From Nocardia transvalensis NBRC 15921 (GTDB lineage Bacteria > Actinomycetota > Actinomycetes > Mycobacteriales > Mycobacteriaceae), in NCBI RefSeq assembly GCF_000308875.1, contig NZ_BAGL01000019.1:1-64000 (forward strand): a stretch of 64,000 nt of DNA. Reading direction: 5' to 3'. The notes beneath the pieces were generated by a model, which saw only the letters and a list, made by a program, of their open reading frames with translations, was not told where the DNA came from and made no database searches. The translations under genes were made by a program, and so were the position numbers. Each line of letters begins with the position of its first letter. Within the stretch, counting starts at the first letter, position 1. This document shows positions 8,262 through 16,974 of the stretch, piece after piece.

Positions 8262-9575
8262 ATGCGGCGCCGAATACTGCTGTCGATGCTGGCCGCCCTG
8301 ACCCTCACCACGGTGGTGCTGGGCATCCCGCTGGGTTTCACGGCCTGGCAGTGGGTGGCCGACATCACGCGCGGTGACCTGCGCGCCCGGCTGGATCGGA
8401 TGGCGGTGGAGATCGTCGCCCAAGAGCGTGACGACGGGCAGGTGCACGGGACGCTGGACCTGCGGTCGGTGCGGCCGCTGATCCCGCCGGGCGGGCGGCT
8501 GACCATCGTCTATCCCACGCCGGAGGATGCCGCGATGCGGATCGACGTGGGCGTGGCGCAGGTGGGTGATCCGGTGGTGGAGTCGCTGTCGATGGGCACC
8601 TCGGGATCGCTGCGGCTGGAGGTGCCGGCGCGGCCCATGCATTCCATGCAGCGGCAGGCGGTCGGGGCGGTGGCGCTGGTCGCGCTCGCATCGCTGGCCG
8701 CGGGGGCCGCGGTCGCGGTGGTGACCGCGCGCCGGGTCGCCGATCCGCTGCGCGATGTCGCCGCCCGCGCCGCGCGGATCGCGGTCGGCGACTTCCGGCT
8801 GGACGCGCGCCGCCACGGCATCACCGAACTGGATCGCGTCTCGGATGTGCTGGATTCGGCGGCCGTCGAGATCTCCGGCCGGTTGCAGCGCGAGCACGCG
8901 CTGGTGGCCGACGTCTCCCATCAGCTGCGCAGCCGCCTGACGGCCGTGCGGCTGCGCCTGGACGAGCTGTCGGCGCACACCGATCCGGATGTGGTGCACG
9001 AGTCGGAGGAGGCGATGGCGCAGGTCGACCGGCTGACCGCGGCCATCGACGATCTGGTGCGCGCGTCCCGGGACGAGGGCGCGACCGACCGCGATCCCGT
9101 GCCGGTGGTCGCGGAACTGCGTGGCGTGGTGACCGAGTGGCGGCACCCGTTCGCGGAGGCCGGGCGCAAACTGATCCTGTCCGGCGATCCGACGCTGACC
9201 GCTCCGGTCACCGGATCCCGGCTGCGCGAGGCGGTGGCGGTGCTGGTGGACAACGCCCTGATGCACGGCGGCGGCGACTGCACGGTCTCGGTCCGGACGG
9301 TCTACGGCGGCCCCGACCGCGAGCCGCTGGTAGCCGTGGAGATCGCCGACGAGGGCGACGGCGTCAGCGACGACCTCGCCCCGCACATCTTCGACCGCGG
9401 CTTCTCCGGCGCCGGCTCCACCGGCGTCGGCCTCGCCCTGGCCCGAGCCCTCATCGAAGCCGACGGCGGCCGCCTGGAACTACACCGCCGCCGCCCCGCC
9501 CTCTTCGCCGTGTTCCTGGGCAAACCCACAGCCGGACGAGCAGACAACGGCGGCACCATCAGCGAGCCCAGATGA
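8262..9575 (+). CDS. Sensor histidine kinase (HAMP, HisKA, HATPase)
   Basis: 437 aa partner of the preceding regulator. First membrane segment about 6-28, a roughly 100-residue outer sensor region, second membrane segment about 125-147, HAMP (RRVADPLRDVAARAARIAVG), then the H box VADVSHQLRSRL with phospho-acceptor His220. The N box is VLVDNALMHGGGD (the usual N...N is partly changed), the G1 box EIADEGDGV, and the G2 box STGVGLALAR. The short sensor region has no recognisable ligand fold. ATG at 8262. Confidence 0.94.
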   Translation: MRRRILLSMLAALTLTTVVLGIPLGFTAWQWVADITRGDLRARLDRMAVEIVAQERDDGQVHGTLDLRSVRPLIPPGGRLTIVYPTPEDAAMRIDVGVAQVGDPVVESLSMGTSGSLRLEVPARPMHSMQRQAVGAVALVALASLAAGAAVAVVTARRVADPLRDVAARAARIAVGDFRLDARRHGITELDRVSDVLDSAAVEISGRLQREHALVADVSHQLRSRLTAVRLRLDELSAHTDPDVVHESEEAMAQVDRLTAAIDDLVRASRDEGATDRDPVPVVAELRGVVTEWRHPFAEAGRKLILSGDPTLTAPVTGSRLREAVAVLVDNALMHGGGDCTVSVRTVYGGPDREPLVAVEIADEGDGVSDDLAPHIFDRGFSGAGSTGVGLALARALIEADGGRLELHRRRPALFAVFLGKPTAGRADNGGTISEPR

Positions 9576-9591
9576 GTAGTGGACCCTATAG

Positions 9592-9681
9592 GTCGCGGCC
9601 CGCCCCGAGTCTGGACTGACGGAGCGGGGGAGCGAAGCGGAGGAGCGGAGGAGGGAAGACTCGGGGCAAGAGGGCCGCGAC
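9592..9681 (+). repeat. Long hairpin with purine-rich loop after the histidine kinase
   Basis: Arms GTCGCGGCCC plus GCCCCGAGTCT (9592-9612) pair perfectly with AGACTCGGGGC (9657-9667) and GGGCCGCGAC (9672-9681), interrupted only by a 4-nt bulge (9668-9671). The 44-nt loop is a GGAGCG/GAAGCGGAGG-type purine tract. It lies between the convergent kinase and GtrA genes, 17 bp past the kinase stop, so it could act as a terminator for either strand. Confidence 0.8.
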
Positions 9682-9706
9682 ATGCGGCGGCGGAGCCGAC
9701 GCCGAA

Positions 9707-10255
9707 TCAACTGTGCCCTAGCTGCTCTTCCTCTTCGTACAATTCCTCGAATTCCTCTACGAGGGTGTCGATTTCGTTGGGGAAGACCCAGCGGCGCATG
9801 GACCAGAAGCGGAATACCATCTGCAGGAGATTGCCGATGATGTAGGCGCTGAGGAAGTCGGTGATGTTCTCCGTCATCAGGCTGACGTTGGGCACCTGCA
9901 GGTTGAACACGTACCGCGAGGCCCACAGGGGCAGGAAACTGAGGACGACGCCGATGCCGCTGACTACGAAGAACAGCAGCGCCTCGTGATGCTTCTCGCG
10001 CCCGCCGCGGCCCTTGAACGACCATTCCCGATTGAGAATGTAGGACGCGATGACCGCGATCACACCCGAAATGATCTTCGCGGTGATCGGCTTGGGCGAC
10101 AGTACGGTCAATTTCAGGATGTAGAAGATGCCGCTGTCGATGACGAACGTGGTGGCGCCCACAATCGCGAACTTGATCAGTTCGTGATGGCGTTGGACGA
10201 GATCCCGGACGGTTCGGGGTAGGGCGCTGACCACGTCGTCGACGATTGACACCAC
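9707..10255 (-). CDS. GtrA-family membrane protein
   Basis: 182 aa with four hydrophobic segments starting at HELIKFAIVGATTFVIDSGI, the hallmark of GtrA/DPMS proteins that move or present polyprenyl-linked sugars at the membrane; mycobacterial Rv3277 is the positional equivalent. The segment ILNREWSFKGRGG (first cytosolic loop) and FRFWSMRRWVF are typical. The C-terminus is a strongly acidic tail (EEFEELYEEEEQLGHS). GTG start at 10255 (a second GTG follows at once). It diverges from purK, 61 bp away. Confidence 0.9.
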   Translation of the reverse strand: MVSIVDDVVSALPRTVRDLVQRHHELIKFAIVGATTFVIDSGIFYILKLTVLSPKPITAKIISGVIAVIASYILNREWSFKGRGGREKHHEALLFFVVSGIGVVLSFLPLWASRYVFNLQVPNVSLMTENITDFLSAYIIGNLLQMVFRFWSMRRWVFPNEIDTLVEEFEELYEEEEQLGHS

Positions 10256-10316
10256 CCGAGTCTACGTGCCGCGATTTTCCGGTAACCAACCCGCACGCGA
10301 TTACCGTGCACCCGCC

Positions 10317-11570
10317 ATGACACCATTGAGGGCCGTGAACGAGCACAGCGAGCGAGCCGCCGATCCCGGTTCCCGTCCCTTCGACGCCTCCGTCATGCCG
10401 ACCGTGACCATGATCGGCGGCGGTCAGCTGGCGCGCATGACCCATCAGGCCGCCATCGCGCTGGGCCAGCGGCTCCGCGTGCTCGCCGAGCGCCCCGACG
10501 ATCCGGCCGCGCAGGTCACCCCCGAGGTCGTGATCGGCTCGCACACCGATCTGGCCGCGCTGCGCAAGGCCGCGGTGGGCTCGCACGCCCTGACCTTCGA
10601 CCACGAGCACGTGCCGACCGAGCACCTGCTGGAGCTGGTCGCCGAGGGCGTGAACGTGCAACCGCCGCCGCAGGCGCTGGTCTTCGCCCAGGACAAGCTG
10701 GCCATGCGCCGCCGGCTCAGCGAACTCGGCGTCCCGGTCCCGGCCTTCGCCCCGGTCGAATCCGTCGCGGACGCGGTCGCGTTCGGCGACGCGCACGGCT
10801 GGCCCTGCGTGCTGAAGTCGGTGCGCGGCGGCTACGACGGTCGCGGGGTGTGGATGCCTGAATCGGCCGCCGAGGCGGAGTCGATCGTGAACGACCAGCT
10901 CGCCCACGGCGTCTCGCTGATGGCGGAGGCCAAGGTCGCGCTGCGGCGGGAGCTGTCGGCGATGGTGGCGCGCTCGACGTTCGGCCAGGCCGCGGTGTGG
11001 CCGGTGGTGGAGACCGTGCAGCGCGACGGCCAGTGCGCGGTGGTGATCGCCCCCGCCCCCGGGCTGCCGGAGCACGCCTCCGACGAGGCGTCCGCGCTGG
11101 CGCTGCGGCTGGCCGCCGAACTGGGCACCACCGGCGCCATGGCGGTGGAGCTGTTCGAGACCCACACCGGCGACCTGCTGGTGAACGAGCTGGCGATGCG
11201 CCCGCACAATTCCGGCCACTGGGGCATGGACGGCGCGGTGACCGGCCAGTTCGAACAGCATCTGCGCGCGGTCCTGGACTATCCGCTGGGCGATACCGCG
11301 CCGCTGGCCCCGGTCACCGTGATGGCCAATATCCTCGGCGCGCCCGAGGCCCCGGCGATGTCGATGGACGAGCGGCTGCACCATCTGTTCGCGCGCATGC
11401 CGGAGGCCAAGGTGCACCTGTACGGCAAGGGCGAGCGCCCGAACCGCAAGATCGGGCACGTCAACATTCTCGGCGACGACGTGGCCGAGGTGCGCGAGAA
11501 GGCCGAGCGCGCGGCACGCTGGATGTCGCACGCGGAATGGACCGACGGATGGGATCCGCATGGGGAATGA
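10317..11570 (+). CDS. purK: N5-carboxyaminoimidazole ribonucleotide synthase PurK
   Basis: ATP- and bicarbonate-dependent conversion of AIR to N5-CAIR in purine synthesis. ATP-grasp family: [44 protein letters not shown], and [14 protein letters not shown] are all present. I choose ATG 10317 (417 aa). The N-terminal 27 residues are not conserved in the family, and an internal ATG at 10396 ([10 protein letters not shown]) or GTG 10335 are alternatives, since no start has a clear ribosome site. It overlaps purE by 11 bp. Confidence 0.95.
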   Translation: MTPLRAVNEHSERAADPGSRPFDASVMPTVTMIGGGQLARMTHQAAIALGQRLRVLAERPDDPAAQVTPEVVIGSHTDLAALRKAAVGSHALTFDHEHVPTEHLLELVAEGVNVQPPPQALVFAQDKLAMRRRLSELGVPVPAFAPVESVADAVAFGDAHGWPCVLKSVRGGYDGRGVWMPESAAEAESIVNDQLAHGVSLMAEAKVALRRELSAMVARSTFGQAAVWPVVETVQRDGQCAVVIAPAPGLPEHASDEASALALRLAAELGTTGAMAVELFETHTGDLLVNELAMRPHNSGHWGMDGAVTGQFEQHLRAVLDYPLGDTAPLAPVTVMANILGAPEAPAMSMDERLHHLFARMPEAKVHLYGKGERPNRKIGHVNILGDDVAEVREKAERAARWMSHAEWTDGWDPHGE

Positions 11571-12108
11571 AACGGAAGCCGAAGCTGTGCCCGATGGTCG
11601 CTCCGCAGGCTCCGCTCCGCAGGTCGGCCTCATCATGGGCAGCGACTCCGACTGGCCGACCATGGAGGCGGCGGCGGAGGCGTTGGCGGAGTTCGGAATT
11701 CGCTTCGAGGTCGGGGTGGTCTCGGCGCACCGCACCCCGCAGCGCATGCTCGACTACGCGCGCGAGGCCGCCGGGCGCGGCATCCGGGTGATCATCGCGG
11801 GCGCGGGCGGCGCCGCCCACCTGCCCGGCATGGTGGCCTCGGCGACCCCGCTGCCGGTGATCGGCGTCCCGGTGCCGCTGAAGTACCTCGACGGCATGGA
11901 TTCGCTGCTGTCCATCGTGCAGATGCCCGCCGGCGTCCCGGTGGCCACGGTCTCGGTCGGCGGCGCCCGCAACGCCGGGCTGCTGGCCGTGCGCATTCTC
12001 GGCGCCGCCGACCCCGAATTGCGTTCGCGCATGGAGCAATTCCAGGCCGGGCTGGAAAAGATGGTGCTGGAGAAGGACGACGCGCTGCGCACCCGGCTGC
12101 TGGGCTGA
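11560..12108 (+). CDS. purE: N5-carboxyaminoimidazole ribonucleotide mutase PurE
   Basis: Converts N5-CAIR to CAIR, the step after PurK. Class I PurE signatures: [23 protein letters not shown] with the catalytic His, [12 protein letters not shown], and [13 protein letters not shown]. 182 aa, including a poorly conserved ~20-residue N-terminal leader. ATG 11560 overlaps the purK 3' end, implying coupled translation. Confidence 0.96.
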   Translation: MGNETEAEAVPDGRSAGSAPQVGLIMGSDSDWPTMEAAAEALAEFGIRFEVGVVSAHRTPQRMLDYAREAAGRGIRVIIAGAGGAAHLPGMVASATPLPVIGVPVPLKYLDGMDSLLSIVQMPAGVPVATVSVGGARNAGLLAVRILGAADPELRSRMEQFQAGLEKMVLEKDDALRTRLLG

Positions 12109-12126
12109 GCGGGCGGGCACGAGCCG

Positions 12127-12819
12127 ATGAGCACCGCCGGGGACTCCGGGTTCAAGCTGGCCGTGGTCGGCCACGCGCTGCGGTTGTTCGCCGAGAAGGG
12201 TTACGAGGCAACGACGGTCGACGAGATCGCGGAGGCCGCCGGCATCTCGCGGCGCACCTTCTTCCGGCAGTTCCGGTCCAAGGAGGACGTCGTCTTCGCC
12301 GACCACGAGGCGCAATTGGCGCAGGCGCGGGCGTATCTGTCGGCGGCGCAGGACGATCCGTGGGATGCGGTGTGCGAGGCCGTGGTGGGCGTCTTCGAGC
12401 GATTCACCCAGACGCGGGAGCTGGCGGCGCGGCGGTACCGGGTCGTGCGTCAAGTCCCGGCGCTACGAGATCGGGAGATCGTCACGGTCTTCCGGTACGA
12501 GCGGCTGTTCACCGACTATTTGCGGCAGCGGCTACCGGAGGCGTCGGATCTGGCCCTGATCCAGTTCACCGCCGCGGTCACCGCGACGCACAACTACCTG
12601 TTGCGCCGCATGGTCCGCGCGACCCCGGCCTCGGGGACGGCGCCGGTGTCCGCGCCGGATGCGAGCGCCGCGGATCTGCGGTCGGCGCTGGCGGCCATCC
12701 CGCGCGGCGGGGCCACGGCGGCCGAGGCGGACATGGTGGTCGCGGTATTTCCGCGGGACATGCCGCCGCGACAGGTCGCCGACCTGGTAGCGCGTCGGCT
12801 CGGTAACCTCGATACGTAG
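12127..12819 (+). CDS. TetR-family transcriptional regulator
   Basis: 230 aa. The N-terminal helix-turn-helix is clear (TVDEIAEAAGISRRTFFRQF, then KEDVVFADHE). The C-terminal ligand domain is unclassified. It sits between purE (18 bp upstream) and fadE25 in the same direction, so it could control fadE25; a palindrome (12912-12924) in the fadE25 promoter region is a candidate operator. Its ligand is not deducible. Confidence 0.9.
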   Translation: MSTAGDSGFKLAVVGHALRLFAEKGYEATTVDEIAEAAGISRRTFFRQFRSKEDVVFADHEAQLAQARAYLSAAQDDPWDAVCEAVVGVFERFTQTRELAARRYRVVRQVPALRDREIVTVFRYERLFTDYLRQRLPEASDLALIQFTAAVTATHNYLLRRMVRATPASGTAPVSAPDASAADLRSALAAIPRGGATAAEADMVVAVFPRDMPPRQVADLVARRLGNLDT

Positions 12820-12894
12820 AGATCATCGGTGCCGTGACACTCGGTGCCACGTGAAATTGGGAACATCCGCGCATGTGGCCGCGATGTTCGGTCC

Positions 12895-12924
12895 TATACT
12901 AGATCGTGAATGGCACTGAGTGCC
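12895..12924 (+). promoter_or_regulatory. Candidate promoter -10 and palindromic operator of fadE25
   Basis: TATACT (12895-12900) is a good sigma-A -10 in an otherwise GC-rich gap. The palindrome GGCACTGAGTGCC (12912-12924) lies just downstream of it, where a repressor would block transcription. The flanking TetR gene is the obvious candidate. Role inferred from position only. Confidence 0.4.
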
Positions 12925-12982
12925 GACATGCTGGAGATTCGCGGAATCAGGCGATCCACCCCCGACGACCAGGAGCGCACCC

Positions 12983-14140
12983 ATGACGGGCAACCCCGAC
13001 TTCGACCTGTTCAAACTCGACGACGTCCACCACGAGTTGCGCGAGGCCATCCGCGGCCTGGCCGAGAAGGAGATCGCCCCGCACGCCAAGGACGTCGACG
13101 AGCACGCCCGCTTCCCGCAGGAGGCACTGGATGCCCTCAACGCCGCCGGATTCAACGCGGTGCACGTCCCCGAGGCCTACGGCGGCCAGGGCGCGGATTC
13201 GGTCGCGACCTGCATCGTGATCGAGGAGGTCGCGCGGGTGTGCGGCTCGTCGTCGCTGATCCCGGCCGTGAACAAGCTCGGCACCATGGGCCTGATCCTG
13301 AAGGGCTCCGAGGAGCTCAAGACCAAGGTCCTCGCCGATATCGTCGACGGCAAGATGGCCTCGTATTGCCTGTCCGAGCGTGAGGCCGGATCGGATGCCG
13401 CCGGCATGCGCACCCGGGCCCGCCGCGACGGCGACGACTGGGTGATCAACGGCTCCAAGTGCTGGATCACCAACGGCGGCCAGTCCACCTGGTACACGGT
13501 CATGGCCGTGAGCGACCCGGACAAGGGCGCCAACGGCATCTCGGCGTTCATGGTGCACAAGGACGATCCGGGCTTCGTCGTCGGCCCGCTGGAGCACAAG
13601 CTGGGCATCAAGGGTTCCCCGACGGCCGAGCTGTACTTCGAGAACTGCCGCATCCCGGGTGACCGCCTCATCGGCGCCGAGGGCACCGGCTTCAAGACCG
13701 CCCTCGAGACCCTCGACCACACCCGCCCCACCATCGGCGCGCAGGCCGTGGGCATCGCGCAGGGCGCGCTGGACGCCGCGATCGCCTACACCAAGGAGCG
13801 CAAGCAGTTCGGCAAGGCCATCGCCGACTTCCAGAACACCCAGTTCATGCTGGCCGATATGGCGATGAAGGTGGAGGCCGCCCGCCTCATGGTCTACACC
13901 TCCGCCGCCCGCGCCGAGCGGGGCGAGAAGAACCTGGGCTTCATCTCCGCGGCGGCGAAGTGTTTCGCCTCCGACGTGGCGATGGAGGTCACCACCGACG
14001 CGGTGCAGCTGTTCGGCGGCGCCGGATACACCACGGACTTCCCGGTCGAGCGAATGATGCGCGACGCCAAGATCACCCAGATCTACGAGGGCACCAACCA
14101 GATCCAGCGCGTGGTCATGTCCCGCGCGATCCTGCGGTAG
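12983..14140 (+). CDS. fadE25: Acyl-CoA dehydrogenase FadE25
   Basis: FAD-dependent alpha,beta-oxidation of acyl-CoA; cytosolic. The 385 aa align along their length with mycobacterial FadE25: FDLFKLDDVHHELREAI, EAYGGQGADSVATC, YCLSEREAGSDAAGM (FAD/substrate loop), and the C-terminal IYEGTNQIQRVVMSR carrying the catalytic Glu. ATG 12983 has AGGAG seven bases upstream; a longer in-frame start exists but has no ribosome site. The gene order purK-purE-fadE25 is conserved with M. tuberculosis. Its last codons (GCG ATC CTG CGG TAG) form the first unit of a tandem repeat that continues downstream. Confidence 0.96.
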   Translation: MTGNPDFDLFKLDDVHHELREAIRGLAEKEIAPHAKDVDEHARFPQEALDALNAAGFNAVHVPEAYGGQGADSVATCIVIEEVARVCGSSSLIPAVNKLGTMGLILKGSEELKTKVLADIVDGKMASYCLSEREAGSDAAGMRTRARRDGDDWVINGSKCWITNGGQSTWYTVMAVSDPDKGANGISAFMVHKDDPGFVVGPLEHKLGIKGSPTAELYFENCRIPGDRLIGAEGTGFKTALETLDHTRPTIGAQAVGIAQGALDAAIAYTKERKQFGKAIADFQNTQFMLADMAMKVEAARLMVYTSAARAERGEKNLGFISAAAKCFASDVAMEVTTDAVQLFGGAGYTTDFPVERMMRDAKITQIYEGTNQIQRVVMSRAILR

Positions 14141-14268
14141 TCCGGTCGCGCGGGTCGGCTGCGCACAATCCTGTGGCAGTCCGGCCGCGCGCAATCCCCG
14201 CGAGCCGGCTGCGCGCAATCCTGCGGTAGTAGGCTCGCGCGCAATCCCGTGGTAAACCAACCGCCCAT
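14124..14268 (+). repeat. Degenerate tandem repeat starting inside the fadE25 3' end
   Basis: Five imperfect units begin at 14124, 14161, 14187, 14211 and 14237, each built around GCGCGCAATCCTGCGGTAGT (variants CAATCCTGTGGCAGT, CAATCCCCGCGAGC, CAATCCCGTGGTAA). The first unit contains the last codons and stop of fadE25, so the array looks like amplification of the gene's own terminus. It ends at the palindromic element at 14269. Confidence 0.7.
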
Positions 14269-14295
14269 GATCCCGGCGTGCTTGTGGCCGGGATC
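14269..14295 (+). repeat. Palindromic intergenic element (locus 2, variant loop)
   Basis: Stem GATCCCGGC (14269-14277) / GCCGGGATC (14287-14295), 9 bp perfect, loop GTGCTTGTG. The loop differs at two positions from the family loop RYGCTTTTG and the arms carry the C/G version of the covarying pair. It lies between fadE25 and the 112-aa gene. Confidence 0.75.
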
Positions 14296-14375
14296 TGTTC
14301 TTACATACGTACTTTCAGTCGCAATCGGGCGAATTGGGGCTATCTAACCGGCCGTGTACGGAGCACTATTGATGC

Positions 14376-14714
14376 ATGGCCGGCGTCGAGATCAACGACA
14401 GATTCGTCCGGCGCACGTTGGACAACGGACGGATCGAAGAGGTGGCATGGCACGACCTCACGGAGGTGCGGATCATCACGACAGCGGACGGACCGTTCGC
14501 CGACGATGTCTTCTTCGTGTTGATAGGCGCCCAGGGAAATGGTTGCGTCGTGCCACATTCGGCGGCCGACTCGGCCTTTCTCGTGCGCCTGCAGCGGCTG
14601 CCGGGTTTCGACAACAGCAAGGTGATCGAGGCGATGGGTAGCGTCACGGACCGGCAGTTCCTGGTGTGGCGGCGCAAGAGCTCGAACGCGGGCACCTCGC
14701 CCACCAGGAATTAG
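14376..14714 (+). CDS. Conserved hypothetical protein, 112 aa
   Basis: ATG at 14376. Small soluble protein with the pattern VAWHDLTEVRI, TTADGPFADDVFFVL, GCVVPHSAA, LQRLPGFDNSKVIEAM and FLVWRR. I recall this pattern from a widespread uncharacterised bacterial family of about 100 residues, but I know no function for it. No signal peptide. The ribosome site is weak. It converges with the GNAT gene 6 bp away. Confidence 0.75.
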   Translation: MAGVEINDRFVRRTLDNGRIEEVAWHDLTEVRIITTADGPFADDVFFVLIGAQGNGCVVPHSAADSAFLVRLQRLPGFDNSKVIEAMGSVTDRQFLVWRRKSSNAGTSPTRN

Positions 14715-14720
14715 CGCCGC

Positions 14721-15011
14721 TCAGGCGACCAGGTCGGCGTATTCGCGGTGCTCGCCGATGAACTTTTCCACATACCAGCAGGTCGGAATGATGGCGAAGC
14801 CCGCCTCGCGGGAATCCCGCAGCGCGTATTCGACGACCTGCGCGGCCACGCCCAAGCCGCGGAATTCCGGGAACGTCAGGGTGTGCTGGAGATCCCGGGC
14901 CTTCCGATCGCCGACGACCACTTCGCTGTAGTCGGCATAACCGGCGAGAGTGTCGTCGAGGTAGATCTCGTATCGGGTGTCGTCGACGTTGTGTTCGAGC
15001 CTGGTCGTCAT
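14721..15011 (-). CDS. Small GNAT acetyltransferase (YjdJ/NATD1 type)
   Basis: 96 aa single-domain N-acetyltransferase. It has the acetyl-CoA loop FRGLGVAAQVVEYALRD and the family ending IIPTCWYVEKFIGEH, with tyrosine and the C-terminal EHREY typical of this short class. Substrate unknown. I take ATG 15011 as start because upstream in-frame residues are Arg/Gly-rich and not family-like. It lies 35 bp downstream of the GlcD-type gene on the same strand, likely one transcript. Confidence 0.85.
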   Translation of the reverse strand: MTTRLEHNVDDTRYEIYLDDTLAGYADYSEVVVGDRKARDLQHTLTFPEFRGLGVAAQVVEYALRDSREAGFAIIPTCWYVEKFIGEHREYADLVA

Positions 15012-15046
15012 GTGCGGTGAAACTCCTCGGTGGTATCCGTTTGTTC

Positions 15047-16399
15047 CTACAGCACCGCGCCGGGATTGAGAATGCCGTGCGGGTCGAGCGCGTCCTTGAT
15101 GCGGCGGGTCAGGTCCATCACATCGGGGCCGAGCTGATCGGGCAGCCATGCCTTCTTCAGGCGGCCGACGCCGTGCTCGCCGGTGATGGTGCCCCCCAGG
15201 GCGATGGCCAGCTCCATGATCTCACCGAAGGCGAGGTGGGCGCGGGCGGTCTCGTCCGGGTCGTGCGGATCGTGCACGATCAGGGGGTGGGTGTTGCCGT
15301 CGCCGGCGTGTGCGATCACCGACACCAGGACGTCGCGGCGCGCGGCGATCTCGGCGATGCCGGCCACCAGCTCGCCCAGCCGCGGCAGCGGCACCCCGAC
15401 GTCCTCGAGCAGCAGCGTGCCGCGGCGTTCCACCGCGGGGATGGCGAATCGCCGTGCGGCGGTGAACGCCTCGCCCTCCTCGGCGTCCTCGGTGCTGAAA
15501 ACCTCCACCGCCCCGGCCTTCTCGCACGCGGCGACGATGACGGCGGCCTCCTCGGCCGCATGCTCGCCCGGTGCGTCCGAGCGGGCCACCAGCAGGGCGG
15601 CGGCGGAACGGTCCAGGCCCATGCGCAATTCGTCCTCGACGGCGTTGATCGCCACCGAGTCCATGAATTCCAGCATCGAAGGGCGCAGCCGGCCGGTGAC
15701 GCCGAGGATCGCCTCGGTGGCGGCGGTGAGCGTGGAAAACGTTGCGACGACGGTACTCTGGGGCGGCTGCGCGGGCAGCAGGCGCAGGGTGAGTTCGGTG
15801 ATGATGCCGAGGGTGCCCTCGCTGCCGACGAACAGCTTGGTCAGCGACAGTCCCGCGGAATCCTTCAGCCGCGGGCCGCCCAGGCGCACCGCGGTGCCGT
15901 CGGCCAGCACGACCTGCATCCCGAGCACGTAGTCGGTGGTGACGCCGTACTTCACGCAGCACAGGCCGCCGGCGTTGGTGGCGGCGTTGCCGCCGATCGA
16001 GCAGATCTCGAACGAGGACGGGTCCGGCGGGTACCACAGCCCGTGCTCGGCGACGGCCCGCTTGACCTCCGCGTTCAGCAGCCCCGGCTGCGCGATCGCC
16101 GTCCGGGTCACGGGGTCGACGCTGATCTCGCGCATGCGCTCGGTGCTCAGCAGCAGCGCGCCGTCCTGAGCCGTGGCGCCGCCCGACAACCCGGTCCCCG
16201 CCCCGCGCGGGACCACGGGCACGCGATTCTCGTTCGCCCACCGCACGGTCTCCGACACCTGCTCGGTGGTCGTGGGCCGCACCAGCGCCAGCGGCGTCCC
16301 CGCCTCCGGATCCAGCGCCCGATCCTGCCGATACCCGGCGAGTATGTCCGGATCGGTGATCACAGTGCCCTTGGGAAGCAGCGCGGCAAGGGTGTTCAC
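15047..16399 (-). CDS. FAD-linked 2-hydroxyacid oxidase/dehydrogenase (GlcD family)
   Basis: Oxidises a 2-hydroxyacid such as glycolate or D-lactate to the 2-oxoacid. VAO-type FAD domain: PRGAGTGLSGGA (pyrophosphate loop), PPDPSSFEICSIGGNAATN, and GVTTDYVLGMQVVL. The C-terminal cap ends with the metal/active-site segment GTITGEHGVGRLKKAWL. GTG 16399 is preferred (450 aa) because GGAGG is seven bases upstream; the GTG at 16405 would leave only one base spacing. Diverges from the GroES-like gene; a palindromic element lies between. Confidence 0.92.
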   Translation of the reverse strand: MNTLAALLPKGTVITDPDILAGYRQDRALDPEAGTPLALVRPTTTEQVSETVRWANENRVPVVPRGAGTGLSGGATAQDGALLLSTERMREISVDPVTRTAIAQPGLLNAEVKRAVAEHGLWYPPDPSSFEICSIGGNAATNAGGLCCVKYGVTTDYVLGMQVVLADGTAVRLGGPRLKDSAGLSLTKLFVGSEGTLGIITELTLRLLPAQPPQSTVVATFSTLTAATEAILGVTGRLRPSMLEFMDSVAINAVEDELRMGLDRSAAALLVARSDAPGEHAAEEAAVIVAACEKAGAVEVFSTEDAEEGEAFTAARRFAIPAVERRGTLLLEDVGVPLPRLGELVAGIAEIAARRDVLVSVIAHAGDGNTHPLIVHDPHDPDETARAHLAFGEIMELAIALGGTITGEHGVGRLKKAWLPDQLGPDVMDLTRRIKDALDPHGILNPGAVL

Positions 16400-16452
16400 A
16401 TCCACACCTCCGAAACTACGTGCTCACGGGCTGAACGAGCGTCCCCGCCCTT

Positions 16453-16479
16453 GATTCCGGCACGCTTTTGGCCGGAATC
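16453..16479 (+). repeat. Palindromic intergenic element (locus 3)
   Basis: GATTCCGGC (16453-16461), loop ACGCTTTTG, GCCGGAATC (16471-16479): a perfect 9-bp stem carrying the T/A version of the covarying pairs. It lies in the divergent promoter region between the GlcD-type oxidase and the GroES-like gene, so here it is not a terminator. Confidence 0.85.
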
Positions 16480-16519
16480 CACCGGAAATCTCCCCCTTCC
16501 GCGGGAGTACACTGCCGCG

Positions 16520-16840
16520 GTGCCCGATGCCAAGCTAGAGATCCAGATGCTGCACGACCGGGTCATGGTGCACGTGGCCCAGGAGTCCGGGGAGCGGCGC
16601 AGCAGTGGAGGCATTCTGATTCCGGCCACCGCGCAGGTCGCCAAGCGCCTCGTCTGGGGCGAGGTATCCGGCGTCGGCTCGCACGTCCGCAGCGTCGCCG
16701 TCGGCGACCGCGTCCTGTTCGGCGCCGAGGACCAGTTCGAGGTCGAGCTCCAGGGCCAGACCTACCTGGTCCTCCGCGAACGCGACCTCCACGCCGTCGC
16801 CAGCGAGCGCCCCGAACACGGCACCGGCCTCTACCTCTAG
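16520..16840 (+). CDS. GroES-like (chaperonin-10 fold) protein
   Basis: 106 aa. IQMLHDRVMVHV, then SGGILIPATAQ (GroES mobile-loop position), VWGEVSGVG, VAVGDRVLFGAEDQFEVELQGQTYLVLRERDL is the cpn10 beta-barrel order. It is more divergent than the essential GroES (the mobile loop is short and the usual tail is replaced by SERPEHGTGLYL). This type is found as an extra copy in actinobacteria. Whether it cooperates with GroEL is unknown. GTG start at 16520, GGGAG twelve bases upstream. Confidence 0.8.
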   Translation: MPDAKLEIQMLHDRVMVHVAQESGERRSSGGILIPATAQVAKRLVWGEVSGVGSHVRSVAVGDRVLFGAEDQFEVELQGQTYLVLRERDLHAVASERPEHGTGLYL

Positions 16841-16888
16841 CGCAGTACGGCACTCAGGCCGCCACGGCACTCACCTCACCACCCCATT

Positions 16889-16957
16889 GTCCCGGCACGC
16901 TTTTGGCCGGGACCTACCACCTGCGTGCAGTAGATTCCGGCCGAAAGCGCGCCGGAA
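16889..16957 (+). repeat. Palindromic intergenic element, inverted pair (locus 4)
   Basis: Forward unit GTCCCGGC (16889-16896), loop ACGCTTTTG, GCCGGGAC (16906-16913). Reverse unit TTCCGGC (16935-16941), loop CGAAAGCGC, GCCGGAA (16951-16957). It lies between the convergent GroES-like and exporter genes, and the reverse-unit loop is identical to that of locus 1. Confidence 0.85.
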
Positions 16958-16974
16958 AACGGAGTACCGGCGGG

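Noticed and set aside
9480..11747. A 755-aa minus-strand open frame across purK
   Set aside because: Antisense to purK and overlapping the real GtrA gene in another frame; low-complexity His/Arg-rich translation.
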